DNA of 64,000 nucleotides from Eubacterium pyruvativorans. GTDB lineage: Bacteria > Bacillota > Clostridia > Peptostreptococcales > Anaerovoracaceae. This document shows positions 43,059 through 52,529 of this stretch, one piece after another. The notes below the pieces were generated by a model. The model did no database searches. It saw only the letters and a program-made list of their open reading frames with translations, and had not been told where the DNA came from. Each line of letters opens with the position of its first letter. Positions within the stretch are counted from its first letter, which is position 1. The stretch covers positions 1 to 64,000 of the forward strand of contig NZ_FNBF01000002.1 in assembly GCF_900102225.1 (NCBI RefSeq), in the 5' to 3' direction. A program made the position numbers and the translations under genes.

Positions 43059-44789
43059 ATGGAAATTGTAAAGGGATATGTGGCTGGTATCAACGGAAAC
43101 ATGGCGAAGGTTTCGTTCGAGGGTCCGGTCCGCAAGAATGAAGTGGGTTACATTCTTGTTGACGGTGCGAAACTGAAGGGCGAAGTCATTCGTGTGAACA
43201 ACGGGATAGCCAGCATGCAGATTTACGAGATGTCCAATGGCATCAAGGTCGGCGATCCCGTGGAATTCACCGGAGAGCTGATGAGCGTTGATCTTGGACC
43301 GGGCCTGCTGACACAGATTTATGACGGTCTGCAGAATCCGCTTCCGGAACTGGCGGAGCAGTGCGGCTTCTTCCTGGAAAGAGGCGTGTACCTGGATGCC
43401 ATTCCGGACCGGGACTGGGAGTTTACGCCGCTGGTCAAGGCCGGCGACAGTGTGGAAGCCGGCGTGACGGTGGGTACCGTGCCGGAAGGACTGTTCACGC
43501 ATCACATCATGGTTCCGTTCACGCTGAAGGGCAGTGACTGGACCGTGAAGAGCATTGTGGAGAAGGGAACGTATAACGTTCATTCCACTGTCTGTGTGAT
43601 CGAAAACGGTGTGGGAGATACGAAGGAACTGTCCATGATCTTCTCCCAGCCGATCAAGCAGCCGGTGAAGTGCTACGAAGAGAGACTCCGGCCGGATGAA
43701 CCTTTGGTCATGAAGCTGCGCTGTATCGACACCTTCCTGCCGATTGCGAAGGGCGGAACCTTCTGTGTTCCGGGACCGTTCGGCGCCGGAAAGACAGTGC
43801 TGCAGCACATGGAAGCGAAGAACGGCGAGGTAGACATTGTTATTGTCGCCGCCTGCGGCGAACGTGCCGGCGAGGTAGTGGAAATCCTGAAGGAATTCCC
43901 GGAACTGGAGGACCCGCGCACGGGACGTTCCCTGATGGAACGGACCATCATCATCTGCAACACCTCCTCCATGCCGGTGGCCGCCAGAGAAGCATCCTGC
44001 TATACTGCAGTAACGCTGGCGGAGTATTACCGTCAGATGGGACTCAACGTTCTGCTGCTGGCGGATTCCACCAGCCGGTGGGCTCAGGCGATGCGTGAAA
44101 TGAGCGGCCGTCTGGAAGAAATTCCGGGTGAAGAAGCTTTCCCGGCTTACCTGGAATCCACGATTGCAGCATTCTACGAAAGAGCCGGAAAGGTGCGTCT
44201 CCGGGACGGCAGTATCGGATCCGTCACCATCGGCGGCACCGTATCCCCGGCCGGCGGCAACTTCGAGGAACCGGTGACCCAGGCGACGCTGAAGGTTGTG
44301 GGCGCTTTCCATGGACTGTCCAGAGAGCGTTCCGACGCCCGTAAGTACCCGGCCATCAATCCGGTGGAATCCTGGTCCAAGTATGACGGCATCGTGGATA
44401 TGGATCGGGTGGAAAATGCCCGGGACATTCTGAAGAAGAGCGTGGAAGTCAGCCAGATGATGAAGGTTGTCGGTGAAGAGGGAACTTCCGCAGACGACTA
44501 TATCGACTATCAGAAGGGGGAACTTCTGGATGCGGTTTACCTGCAGCAGAACTCCTTCGATGAAATCGATGCGGCAGATCCGCCGGAAAGACAGCGGGTT
44601 GAATTCGACGTGCTGTATGACATACTGACACAGAAATATGATCTGGAGGACAAGACAGAGATCCGGAGCTTCTTCAACGAGCTGAGACAGAAGTTCCTCG
44701 ACTGGCATGGGACGGTGTTCGAGACACCGGAGTTCGAGGCGCAGGAGAAGAGCGTATCCGATTTCTATACAGCCAGAACGATTGATTAG
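43059..44789 (+). CDS. atpA: V-type ATPase catalytic subunit A
   Basis: 576 residues. ATP-binding catalytic subunit with P-loop GPFGAGKT (239-246), the non-homologous insertion (~110-200) typical of V/A-type A subunits, and [20 protein letters not shown] followed by [25 protein letters not shown]. The frame runs upstream into the DUF2764 gene; start chosen at the ATG 10 bases after GGGAG, matching the family ([15 protein letters not shown]). Operates as an ATP-driven ion pump or, with reversed flow, an ATP synthase. Confidence 0.96.
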   Translation: MEIVKGYVAGINGNMAKVSFEGPVRKNEVGYILVDGAKLKGEVIRVNNGIASMQIYEMSNGIKVGDPVEFTGELMSVDLGPGLLTQIYDGLQNPLPELAEQCGFFLERGVYLDAIPDRDWEFTPLVKAGDSVEAGVTVGTVPEGLFTHHIMVPFTLKGSDWTVKSIVEKGTYNVHSTVCVIENGVGDTKELSMIFSQPIKQPVKCYEERLRPDEPLVMKLRCIDTFLPIAKGGTFCVPGPFGAGKTVLQHMEAKNGEVDIVIVAACGERAGEVVEILKEFPELEDPRTGRSLMERTIIICNTSSMPVAAREASCYTAVTLAEYYRQMGLNVLLLADSTSRWAQAMREMSGRLEEIPGEEAFPAYLESTIAAFYERAGKVRLRDGSIGSVTIGGTVSPAGGNFEEPVTQATLKVVGAFHGLSRERSDARKYPAINPVESWSKYDGIVDMDRVENARDILKKSVEVSQMMKVVGEEGTSADDYIDYQKGELLDAVYLQQNSFDEIDAADPPERQRVEFDVLYDILTQKYDLEDKTEIRSFFNELRQKFLDWHGTVFETPEFEAQEKSVSDFYTARTID

Positions 44790-44797
44790 GAGGTCTC

Positions 44798-46105
44798 ATG
44801 CAGAAGGTATATACGAAAATTGAATCAATTGTCGGGAACGTTGTAACGGTCCGGGCAGAGGGCGTCAGAAACGGCGACCTGGCTCTGGTGGGTGACAGCT
44901 ATGCGAATGTCATCAAGCTGGACGGGAATCTGGTTTCTCTTCAGGTGTTCGCCGGCGCCCAGGGTGTCAGCACCAATGACCCGGTCCGCTTCCTGGGAAG
45001 GCCGATGATGGTATCCTTCTCGGACCACCTGCTGGGGAGAATTTTCGACGGTGCGGGTGTTCCGCGGGATAACGGGCCGGCACTGACCGAGAACATGATT
45101 CCGATCGGCGGACCTTCCTTCAACCCGGCGAAGAGAATTCTGCCGAAGAATATGATCCGTACCGGTATTCCGATGATCGACGTGTTCAACACTCTGGTAG
45201 AGAGCCAGAAGCTGCCGATTTTCTCCGTTTCCGGAGAACCGTACAACCAGCTGCTGGCCCGGATTGCGCTGCAGGCGGAAGTCGACATCATCGTCCTGGG
45301 GGGCATGGGTCTGAAATACGACGATTACCTGGAATTCCGGGATACGCTGGAGAAGGGCGGTGCCATGAGCCACACCGTCATGTTCATTCACACTGCTGCG
45401 GACCCGACAGTGGAAAGTACGCTGGTGCCGGACATGTCCCTGGCGGTGGCGGAGCAGTTCGCACTGGAAGGGAAGAAGGTTCTGGTGCTGCTGACGGATA
45501 TGACCAACTTCGCCGATGCCCAGAAGGAGCTGTCCATCACCATGGAACAGGTTCCTTCCAACCGTGGTTATCCGGGAGACCTGTACTCGCTTCTGGCGTC
45601 CCGGTATGAGAAGGCTGTGGATATCGACGGAGCGGGATCCATCACGATCCTGGGCGTCACCACCATGCCGGGGGATGACGTCACCCATCCGGTTCCGGAC
45701 AACACCGGATATATTACAGAGGGTCAGTTCTACCTGAGAAACGGACATATCGAGCCGTTCGGTTCCCTGTCCCGACTGAAGCAGAATGTAAACGGAAAGA
45801 CGAGAGACGATCACCGGGCGCTGATGGACGGCATGATCAAGCTGTATGCCCAGTACAAGGAAAGTCTCGAGAAGAAGTCCATGGGATTCCTGATGACGGA
45901 ATGGGACGAGAAACTGCTGAAATACGGTGAGCTTTTTGAATCCAGACTGATGGATCTGAGTGTGAATATTCCGCTGGAAGACGCACTGGATCTCGGATGG
46001 AAGATTCTCGCAGAGTGCTTCGAACCGAATGAGACCGGACTGAAGACCAGCCTCATTCAGGAGAGATGGCCGAAGCGGACGGAGGAGAACGAAGCGACGG
46101 AATAG
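44798..46105 (+). CDS. atpB: V-type ATPase regulatory subunit B
   Basis: 435 residues. Non-catalytic nucleotide-site subunit: beta-barrel N-terminus, degenerate P-loop region ([18 protein letters not shown], no GKT), [23 protein letters not shown], and the arginine-finger segment [22 protein letters not shown] (in part). Forms the alternating A3B3 head with AtpA. Follows atpA by 8 bases with GGAGG. Confidence 0.95.
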   Translation: MQKVYTKIESIVGNVVTVRAEGVRNGDLALVGDSYANVIKLDGNLVSLQVFAGAQGVSTNDPVRFLGRPMMVSFSDHLLGRIFDGAGVPRDNGPALTENMIPIGGPSFNPAKRILPKNMIRTGIPMIDVFNTLVESQKLPIFSVSGEPYNQLLARIALQAEVDIIVLGGMGLKYDDYLEFRDTLEKGGAMSHTVMFIHTAADPTVESTLVPDMSLAVAEQFALEGKKVLVLLTDMTNFADAQKELSITMEQVPSNRGYPGDLYSLLASRYEKAVDIDGAGSITILGVTTMPGDDVTHPVPDNTGYITEGQFYLRNGHIEPFGSLSRLKQNVNGKTRDDHRALMDGMIKLYAQYKESLEKKSMGFLMTEWDEKLLKYGELFESRLMDLSVNIPLEDALDLGWKILAECFEPNETGLKTSLIQERWPKRTEENEATE

Positions 46106-46119
46106 AATAAGGAGCAGAG

Positions 46120-46734
46120 ATGGCGATCAAACTCACTAAGAATGAACAGAAAGTGCAGAAGGATCACCTGAAACAGTATCAGCGTTATCTGCCGACCCTG
46201 CAGCTGAAGAAACAGCAGCTGCAGTCCGTCATCATGCAGACGAAAGCCGATCTGGAAGAGAAAGAAGTCGAACGTGAGAATATGATCGGGGATCTGGACG
46301 ACTGGATTGCAGTGTTCGCAGAGAACGAACTGTTCGAGGATGCGAAGAAACTGGATCATCTGGTGAAGCCGGATACGGTCATTGTGAAGACAGAGAATAT
46401 CGCCGGTGTCAGGCTGCCTGCCTTTCAGGAACTGACATTTCAGGATATTCCCTATGACGTGGACGACTATCCTCTGTGGGTGGATACTGCACTGATCAAG
46501 CTTCGGGAAATCGCCCGTCTGGATGCGCTGGTATCGACGCTTCGCAAGCAGGTGGAACTGCTGGAGAGGGAGCTCCGCTCCACCTCCCAGCGGGTGAACC
46601 TGTTCGAGAAGGTGAAGATACCGGAAGCCAAGGAGAACATCCGGGTTATCGGAGTATACCTTGGAGACCAGCAGACGGCTGCGGTCGTAAGAGGCAAGAT
46701 CTCGAAGAAGAAACTGGAGGAGGCAGCACGATGA
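46120..46734 (+). CDS. atpD: V-type ATPase central shaft subunit D
   Basis: 204 residues, almost all coiled coil: N-terminal helix KLTKNEQKVQKDHLKQYQRYLP and a long C-terminal helix with TLRKQVELLERELRSTSQRVNLFE, as in the rotating D shaft. It overlaps the atpI start by 4 bases (ATGA). No separate subunit F gene, the usual partner of D, is found in the operon. Confidence 0.93.
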   Translation: MAIKLTKNEQKVQKDHLKQYQRYLPTLQLKKQQLQSVIMQTKADLEEKEVERENMIGDLDDWIAVFAENELFEDAKKLDHLVKPDTVIVKTENIAGVRLPAFQELTFQDIPYDVDDYPLWVDTALIKLREIARLDALVSTLRKQVELLERELRSTSQRVNLFEKVKIPEAKENIRVIGVYLGDQQTAAVVRGKISKKKLEEAAR

Positions 46735-48569
46735 TAGAGAAAATGAAAATGGTTCACATCGTGACCACCGTCTCCCGTAAGGAAGAAATGCTGGAGGGGC
46801 TCCGGGATATGGGGCTTCTGCATCTGGCAGAACGGAAGAGCGCAGACCGGGCGAGTGTCGAGCGGTTTGCAACGCTGTCGAAGACGGCGGGGCAGCTGAC
46901 AGAATACGCACCGAAGAAACAAAAAAGGGAGGAGACACCGATCCTTTCTGACGAAGCGTTCGAAACGATGTATTCCGGTGTGCTGAATGCACTGGAGAAG
47001 AAAGTAAGTCTGGCCCAGACGATCGGGCAGGACACGGCGGAAATCGAACGGGTTCAGCCCTGGGGCGAGTTTTCACCGGAGTCTGTGAAGGAACTGAGAG
47101 ATCTGGGATTCAATCTGCACTTCTACCGCGTGGAGAAGGCGGAGTGGGAACAGATTTTGGAAGATGAAGAAATCCGGGCGATCCGGCTGGCGCCGGTAGA
47201 GAAGACGATCACGATTGCCGTGATCGGCACCCTGCCGCCGGAGATCAGGGGCAGCGAATTCCAGCTGCCGGAGAAGGGGATTCCGGCGCTGCGGCAGGAA
47301 ATCGAAGACTGCCGGAAAGAAACCGAAAGCTGTAATGAGGTCCTGCGGGACGCTTCTGTTTACGAAGCCAGTTTCCGGGATCAGATGCTGAAGGCACAGA
47401 ACCGGGAGAATTACTCCTCGGCCAGTGCCACGGCGGAGAGCGATGCGGATTTCGTCTGGCTGTCCGGTTATGTACCGGCGGCGGATATCGAATCCTTCCG
47501 CAAGGCGGCGGCAGCGAACAACTGGGCCTGGGCTGCGGAGGATGTGGCAGAGGACGATGAGGCCGTGCCGACGAAGCTGCGGTACAATAAACTCTCGAAA
47601 TTGATCCAGCCGCTGTACAGCATCCTGGGAATTCTTCCGGGTTACCGGGAGCAGGATATCAGTCTCTGGTTCCTGATGTTCTTCACCTTGTTCTTCGCCA
47701 TGATCATCGGAGACGGCGGATACGGGCTGCTGATCCTGCTGGCAACGGTGGGCATCGCCGTGAAGACGAAGAAGATGAGCACGCCGGTATACCTGCTGGG
47801 TGTTCTGTCCATTGCCACCATAGTGTGGGGCGGGATTACAGGAACCTGGTTCGGCATGGAGGGGGCCATGAAGGTGCCTTTCCTCCGGCACCTGGTTCTG
47901 CCGGGATTTGCGAACTACCCGGAATTCTTCAACGTGACGGCATCACAGCAGCAGAATAACATCATGAAATTCTCCTTCACCATCGGTGCGATCCAGATGG
48001 AACTGGGCACCCTGCTGGCGGTGAAGAAGAAACTGGCGTCGAAGGACTTGAGTCTGATATCCGACATCGGATGGATGATCTCCATCGTAGCCATGTACCT
48101 GCTTTCCCTGTATCTGGTCATCGGACAAAAAGTAATGTTGAAGCCGATCTTCATAGCGATCCTGGCCGGATTCATCCTGGTGGTCCTCTTCGGCGGAATG
48201 GCGCCGGACAAGACCTTCGCCCAGGGGCTGAAGGCGGGCCTGGCTGATGCATTCACCACGTTCCTGAACACAATCAGCTGTTTCGGCAATGTGATGTCCT
48301 ACATCCGTCTGTTCGCTGTGGGCATGGCCGGTCTGGCGATTGCCCAGAGCTTCAACGGGATTGCGGCGGGCCTGGCCCACGGGCCATTGTTCATCCTGGC
48401 CATCGTCGTGGTGCTGATCGGGCATGCGCTGAACATTGTCATGTGCTTCCTTTCGGTAGTGGTACACGGCGTCCGACTGAACGTACTGGAATTTTCCGGG
48501 CAGGTAGGACTGGAGTGGACCGGTATCGCATACGAGCCATTTAAGAAGAATGACAAAATCAAAAAATAA
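46731..48569 (+). CDS. atpI: V-type ATPase membrane subunit I (a-type)
   Basis: 612 residues. Cytoplasmic coiled-coil N-terminal half (to ~320) that binds the E stalk, then about seven to eight membrane helices (FLMFFTLFFAMIIGDGGYGLLI through the end). The half-channel helix contains NVMSYIRLFAVGMAGLAIAQSFN, carrying the essential arginine. Start at the ATG overlapping the atpD stop; an open frame upstream to 46476 is antiphase to atpD coding and rejected. Confidence 0.94.
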   Translation: MIEKMKMVHIVTTVSRKEEMLEGLRDMGLLHLAERKSADRASVERFATLSKTAGQLTEYAPKKQKREETPILSDEAFETMYSGVLNALEKKVSLAQTIGQDTAEIERVQPWGEFSPESVKELRDLGFNLHFYRVEKAEWEQILEDEEIRAIRLAPVEKTITIAVIGTLPPEIRGSEFQLPEKGIPALRQEIEDCRKETESCNEVLRDASVYEASFRDQMLKAQNRENYSSASATAESDADFVWLSGYVPAADIESFRKAAAANNWAWAAEDVAEDDEAVPTKLRYNKLSKLIQPLYSILGILPGYREQDISLWFLMFFTLFFAMIIGDGGYGLLILLATVGIAVKTKKMSTPVYLLGVLSIATIVWGGITGTWFGMEGAMKVPFLRHLVLPGFANYPEFFNVTASQQQNNIMKFSFTIGAIQMELGTLLAVKKKLASKDLSLISDIGWMISIVAMYLLSLYLVIGQKVMLKPIFIAILAGFILVVLFGGMAPDKTFAQGLKAGLADAFTTFLNTISCFGNVMSYIRLFAVGMAGLAIAQSFNGIAAGLAHGPLFILAIVVVLIGHALNIVMCFLSVVVHGVRLNVLEFSGQVGLEWTGIAYEPFKKNDKIKK

Positions 48570-48597
48570 GTGAGATTATAGAAAAAGGAGAAGGAAT

Positions 48598-49050
48598 ATG
48601 AACATCGCTTTTGTTGGAATGGCAGCTGCACTGGGTCTTTCTGCAGCGGGATCTGCATTCGGTACTGGATTTGCGGGACAGGCAGCCATCGGTGCCTGGA
48701 AGAAGTGCTACGCCGCAGGAAAGCAGGCTCCTTTCATCATGATCGCTTTCGCCGGAGCTCCTCTGACGCAGACGATCTACGGCTTCCTGCTGATGAACTT
48801 CATCGCCAGCGCATGGAATAACGGAACCATCGATGCGGGGCTGTCTCTGGGCATCGGCCTCTTCGGCGGTCTGGCCATCGGCCTCTCTGCTCTGTTCCAG
48901 GGCAAGGCTGCCGCAGCCTCTTCGGATGCGCTGGGGGCGACCGGGAAAGGTACGGCGAACTACTTCATTGTCGTCGGTGTCATCGAAACCGTCGCTCTGT
49001 TCACCCTGGTATTCTGCCTGCTGCTGCTGAACACAGCTGCCATCAAGTAA
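48598..49050 (+). CDS. atpK: V-type ATPase proteolipid subunit K, Na+-type site
   Basis: 150 residues, two helical hairpins (four spans), the ring that carries ions. Compared with the Enterococcus hirae NtpK ring, where Thr64, Gln65, Gln110 and Glu139 coordinate Na+, this protein has Thr57-Gln58 (PLTQTIYGF), Gln101 (LFQGKAAA) and Glu130 (GVIETVAL) with near-identical spacing (43 and 29 residues against 45 and 29). That points to Na+ rather than H+ as the coupling ion. Fits the Na+-linked SstT in the same window. Last gene of the operon, followed by a strong terminator. Confidence 0.92.
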   Translation: MNIAFVGMAAALGLSAAGSAFGTGFAGQAAIGAWKKCYAAGKQAPFIMIAFAGAPLTQTIYGFLLMNFIASAWNNGTIDAGLSLGIGLFGGLAIGLSALFQGKAAAASSDALGATGKGTANYFIVVGVIETVALFTLVFCLLLLNTAAIK

Positions 49051-49107
49051 TCGAAAACAGAGAAATATGATTTCATACAGCAGGCCGTCTGACGGCCGCT
49101 GCCTGAG

Positions 49108-49143
49108 CCGCCGGCGGGAAGTCCCGCCGGCGGATTTTTTTTT
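49108..49143 (+). terminator. V-ATPase operon terminator
   Basis: CCGCCGGCGGG/CCCGCCGGCGG stem, AAGT loop, then nine to ten T. Confidence 0.95.
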
Positions 49144-49145
49144 CG

Positions 49146-49175
49146 TTGGAATCGCCGGCCGGTCCATGGTATAAT
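49146..49175 (+). promoter_or_regulatory. promoter of the DEAD-box helicase gene
   Basis: TTGGAA (49146-49151), 18-base spacer, TATAAT (49170-49175). It starts in the tail of the preceding terminator and leaves a leader of ~90 bases; cold-shock helicases often have such long leaders. Confidence 0.6.
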
Positions 49176-49272
49176 GAGGGACTGCTCCGGCGCCGGGAAT
49201 TTTGAAGGCGCCGGCAGGGATACAGAAACGGGAGGCGGGAAGTGAATTGAGGCCCGCACAGAAAGAGAGCAT

Positions 49273-51021
49273 ATGAAATACGAAGACAGTGGAATCAGAG
49301 AAGATATTCTGGCAGGCATCCGGGAAATGGGATTCACGGAGATGACGCCGATTCAGGAACAGGCCATTCCGGCGGAGCTGGCCGGGGAAGACATTGTGGG
49401 CCTGGCCCAGACCGGAACGGGGAAGACGGCGGCTTTCGGCATTCCGATGATCCAGGCGGTGGATCCCGGGGAGGCGGCCGTGCAGGGCGTTGTGCTTTGT
49501 CCCACGAGAGAGCTGGCCATGCAGGGCGCCCAGGAACTGGAGAAGATGGGAAGCCATGTGGAGGGACTCCGGGTGCAGCCGGTGTACGGCGGCGCCGATA
49601 TCGTGCGGCAGCTCCGGGGCCTGGAGAAGGGTGCCCAGATTGTGGTGGGAACGCCGGGACGGGTCATGGATCTGATGCGCCGGAAAGCGCTGGAATTCAG
49701 CCGTCTCCGGGTGCTGGTCCTGGATGAGGCGGACGAGATGCTGGACATGGGGTTCCGGGAGGATATCGAAACCATCTGTCAGGCGATGCCGGAAGACCGG
49801 AGAACCGCCCTGTTCAGCGCCACCATGCCGGAGGAGATTCTGGAGCTGACCCGGAAGTACCAGCGGGATGCCCGGGTGATCGAGGTTTCCCATGATGAAC
49901 TGACGGTGAGTTCGATCCGCCAGAGTTTTTATATGGTGAAGAGCCGGCAGAAGGACGAGGCCCTGTGCCGGCTGATCGACTATATGTCCCCGAAGCGGGG
50001 GCTGATCTTCTGCAACACGAAGCGGAAGGTAGAGCAGCTGACGGTGATGCTGAAGCGGAGAGGTTACTCGGCGGAGGCGCTCCACGGAGATCTGGTGCAG
50101 CAGCAGCGCACCCGGGTGATGGAACTGTTTCGCACCGGGGCGGCATCACTGCTTCTGGCCACCGATGTGGCGGCCCGGGGACTGGACATCGACGACGTGG
50201 ACATTGTTTTTAATTACGACCTGCCCCAGGAGATGGAGTATTACGTCCACCGCATCGGCCGCACCGGCCGGGCCGGGAAGAAGGGGAAGGCCGTGTCTCT
50301 GATCAACACCCGGGAAATGCGGAAGATCACGGCGCTGGAGAATTTCTGCGGCACCCGCATCCGGGAGAAGACCATGCCGTCTTATGCAGATGTCATGCCC
50401 ATCAAGGCGAACCACACCATGGAGAAGGTGCTGCACTTCTGCGAGGACATGGATCTGTCTGATTATGAGGACCTGGTCCGGGCCAAATGTGCGGAACTGG
50501 GGGATGCCGATCCGGTTCGGATCGCTGCGGCATTCCTGCGGGAGTCCATGGGGGAGGCCCGGGAAGATATCGAGATCCTGACGGGGCGGCCGGAGCGCCG
50601 GCGGCGTGAAGGGAAAGGCAAAGATTTCCGGGGCAGCCGTTCGTCCCGTTCATCCCGCCCGTCCGGCCGCAGGTTCGGCGCCAGGAAGGACGATGAGGAT
50701 AACGAGTTCGTGACTTTTGACCGGAAGAAGGTCGGGAAGAAGGCCCGCCGGCAGGAGGCAGAGCGAACGAATGACCGGAAGCGGCGGACCGCCGGAGCGA
50801 AAGCAGCCGGCCGCACTGCCGGGAAAACCGGGGCGAAGCGGAAAAACTTGGGAGAGAGAGCAGCCGGCCGTACTGGCGGGAAGGCAGGAACGAAGAGAAC
50901 GTTGAAGACGGGCGTGAAGAGCGGAAGCAGGAAGAAGGAGTTCCATGGAAAAGGGACAGGAAGTAAGGATCATTATAGAAGACGTAACGGAAGATGGTCA
51001 GGGCGTCGGGAGAACAGCTGA
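49273..51021 (+). CDS. DEAD-box RNA helicase (CshA/DeaD type)
   Basis: 582 residues. RecA1: Q motif FTEMTPIQEQAI, motif I AQTGTGKT (45-52), PTRELAMQ, TPGRVMD, DEAD (151-154), SATMP. RecA2: FCNTKRKVEQL, VAARGLDIDDVDIVFNYDLP, HRIGRTGRAGKKGKA. After ~390 comes an accessory domain, and the last ~140 residues are Arg/Gly/Lys-rich and disordered-looking, suited to binding rRNA or mRNA. Acts in ribosome assembly and mRNA turnover, likely cold-responsive. Its last 77 bases overlap the rlmD start in another frame, a tight coupling of two rRNA-related genes. Confidence 0.93.
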   Translation: MKYEDSGIREDILAGIREMGFTEMTPIQEQAIPAELAGEDIVGLAQTGTGKTAAFGIPMIQAVDPGEAAVQGVVLCPTRELAMQGAQELEKMGSHVEGLRVQPVYGGADIVRQLRGLEKGAQIVVGTPGRVMDLMRRKALEFSRLRVLVLDEADEMLDMGFREDIETICQAMPEDRRTALFSATMPEEILELTRKYQRDARVIEVSHDELTVSSIRQSFYMVKSRQKDEALCRLIDYMSPKRGLIFCNTKRKVEQLTVMLKRRGYSAEALHGDLVQQQRTRVMELFRTGAASLLLATDVAARGLDIDDVDIVFNYDLPQEMEYYVHRIGRTGRAGKKGKAVSLINTREMRKITALENFCGTRIREKTMPSYADVMPIKANHTMEKVLHFCEDMDLSDYEDLVRAKCAELGDADPVRIAAAFLRESMGEAREDIEILTGRPERRRREGKGKDFRGSRSSRSSRPSGRRFGARKDDEDNEFVTFDRKKVGKKARRQEAERTNDRKRRTAGAKAAGRTAGKTGAKRKNLGERAAGRTGGKAGTKRTLKTGVKSGSRKKEFHGKGTGSKDHYRRRNGRWSGRRENS

Positions 51022-52483
51022 TGGCATGACCGTATTCGCCCGGTCCGGAAGAAGCGGGGTGATGCCTCTGCCGGGAGACAGGGTGCGGGTGATTGCCCGG
51101 AAAGTGAAGAAGCATTATGCAGTCTCAGAAATTCTGGAACTGGAAGAACCTTCTCAGGACAGAATCCCGGAGTACTGCCCGTACGAAGGGGTCTGCGGCG
51201 GATGCCCTCTGGGACGTCTCCGGTATGAGAAGCAGCTGGAACTGAAGCGCCGGCACGTGACTGACGTGCTCACCCGGATCGGGGGCATCCCGGATCCTCA
51301 GGTGGCGCCGGTCATCAGCATGGCGGAAGAAACGGAAACGGGAATGGAAGGGGTTCTGCCTTCTTCTCCGCTGGCCTACCGGAATAAGGCGGTGATGGCT
51401 GTGTCCGGCCTGCGGAACGGGGAACCGTCTGTGGGATACATGCGGGGCCGGTCCCACCAGGTGCTGGATGCGGGACCGGTCTGCCGGATCCAGGCGCCGC
51501 CGGCTGGGGCTGCCGCGGAAGCACTGAAGGCGTTCATGCGCTCGGACCATGTGACCGGCTGGGATTCGGAGAAGAAGACCGGACTTATGCGGCACATGGT
51601 GGTCCGCACTGCAGCCGGAACCGGCGAAGTCATGGTCATCCTCGTCATCGCCGGAAAGGGAATTCCGAACGGTGGGAAGCTGGTGGAGATGATCGATGAG
51701 GCAATTTATCAGCTGCCGCCGGCGCCGAACGGCGTGACCTACAGTCTGGAAAGCGTTTTCCTCAGCACGAACCGGGGACCCCTCTCCCAGATCTACGGGG
51801 AGAAAGTAGAGAATCTGGCCGGCAGCATGACCATCACCGAGGAGATCGGCGGGGTGGCCTTCGAGATTTCTCCGCTGGCATTCTATCAGGTGAATCCGGC
51901 GGGCATGCAGAAATTATATGATCAGGTATTCGCATTTGCCGGGCTGTCCGTGGGAGACACCGTGCTGGATCTGTACTGCGGCGTGGGCAGTATCGGGCTG
52001 TGGCTGAACCGGATCATGGACGACCAGATCCGTGTGCTGGGCATCGAATCGAACGAAGATGCGGTGCGAAATGCCAACCGGAATGCGGTGATCAATCATA
52101 TCGTAAATGCACGATACGTATGCGGAAAGGCGGAAGATATTCTGCCCCAGCTCATGGGAATGCTTCCGGAGGGACAGCCGGAGCAGGATCTGACGAAGTA
52201 TCTGGGAGATCATTACCATCTGGGAACCGTGGAGGCCGCTGTGCTGGATCCGCCCCGGGCGGGCTGCGATGAGCGGCTGCTGGAGGCGGTGTGTGCTGCG
52301 AAACCGGAGAAGATCGTCTATGTGTCCTGCGATCCTGCCACCATGGCCCGGGATGTGAAATATCTGACGGCCCGGGGGTATACGTTCCGGGAGGCGGTGC
52401 CGGTGGACATGTTCCCGCAGACGGGACGCATTGAGACGGTATGTCTATTGTGTTACAATGGCGGTAACGCACAGCCGGCGTAA
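50945..52483 (+). CDS. rlmD: 23S rRNA (uracil-5)-methyltransferase, RlmD/RlmCD type
   Basis: 512 residues. N-terminal TRAM domain (1-65), an Fe-S motif Cys78-x5-Cys84-x2-Cys87 (CPYEGVCGGC) with a fourth Cys near 180 (GPVCRIQ), and a SAM methyltransferase domain: LDLYCGVGSIGLWL, ESNEDAVRNANRNA, DPPRAGCDE and the catalytic cysteine Cys462 in VSCDPATMARD. Makes 5-methyluridine in 23S rRNA, probably U1939 and/or U747. Ribosome binding site AAGGAG lies within the helicase gene. Bacillus RlmCD is the closest idea of function. Confidence 0.92.
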   Translation: MEKGQEVRIIIEDVTEDGQGVGRTADGMTVFARSGRSGVMPLPGDRVRVIARKVKKHYAVSEILELEEPSQDRIPEYCPYEGVCGGCPLGRLRYEKQLELKRRHVTDVLTRIGGIPDPQVAPVISMAEETETGMEGVLPSSPLAYRNKAVMAVSGLRNGEPSVGYMRGRSHQVLDAGPVCRIQAPPAGAAAEALKAFMRSDHVTGWDSEKKTGLMRHMVVRTAAGTGEVMVILVIAGKGIPNGGKLVEMIDEAIYQLPPAPNGVTYSLESVFLSTNRGPLSQIYGEKVENLAGSMTITEEIGGVAFEISPLAFYQVNPAGMQKLYDQVFAFAGLSVGDTVLDLYCGVGSIGLWLNRIMDDQIRVLGIESNEDAVRNANRNAVINHIVNARYVCGKAEDILPQLMGMLPEGQPEQDLTKYLGDHYHLGTVEAAVLDPPRAGCDERLLEAVCAAKPEKIVYVSCDPATMARDVKYLTARGYTFREAVPVDMFPQTGRIETVCLLCYNGGNAQPA

Positions 52484-52529
52484 GGGGCCGGTCTGTGAAC
52501 TGCTAAAGGATGAATACAGGGGGTATGAA

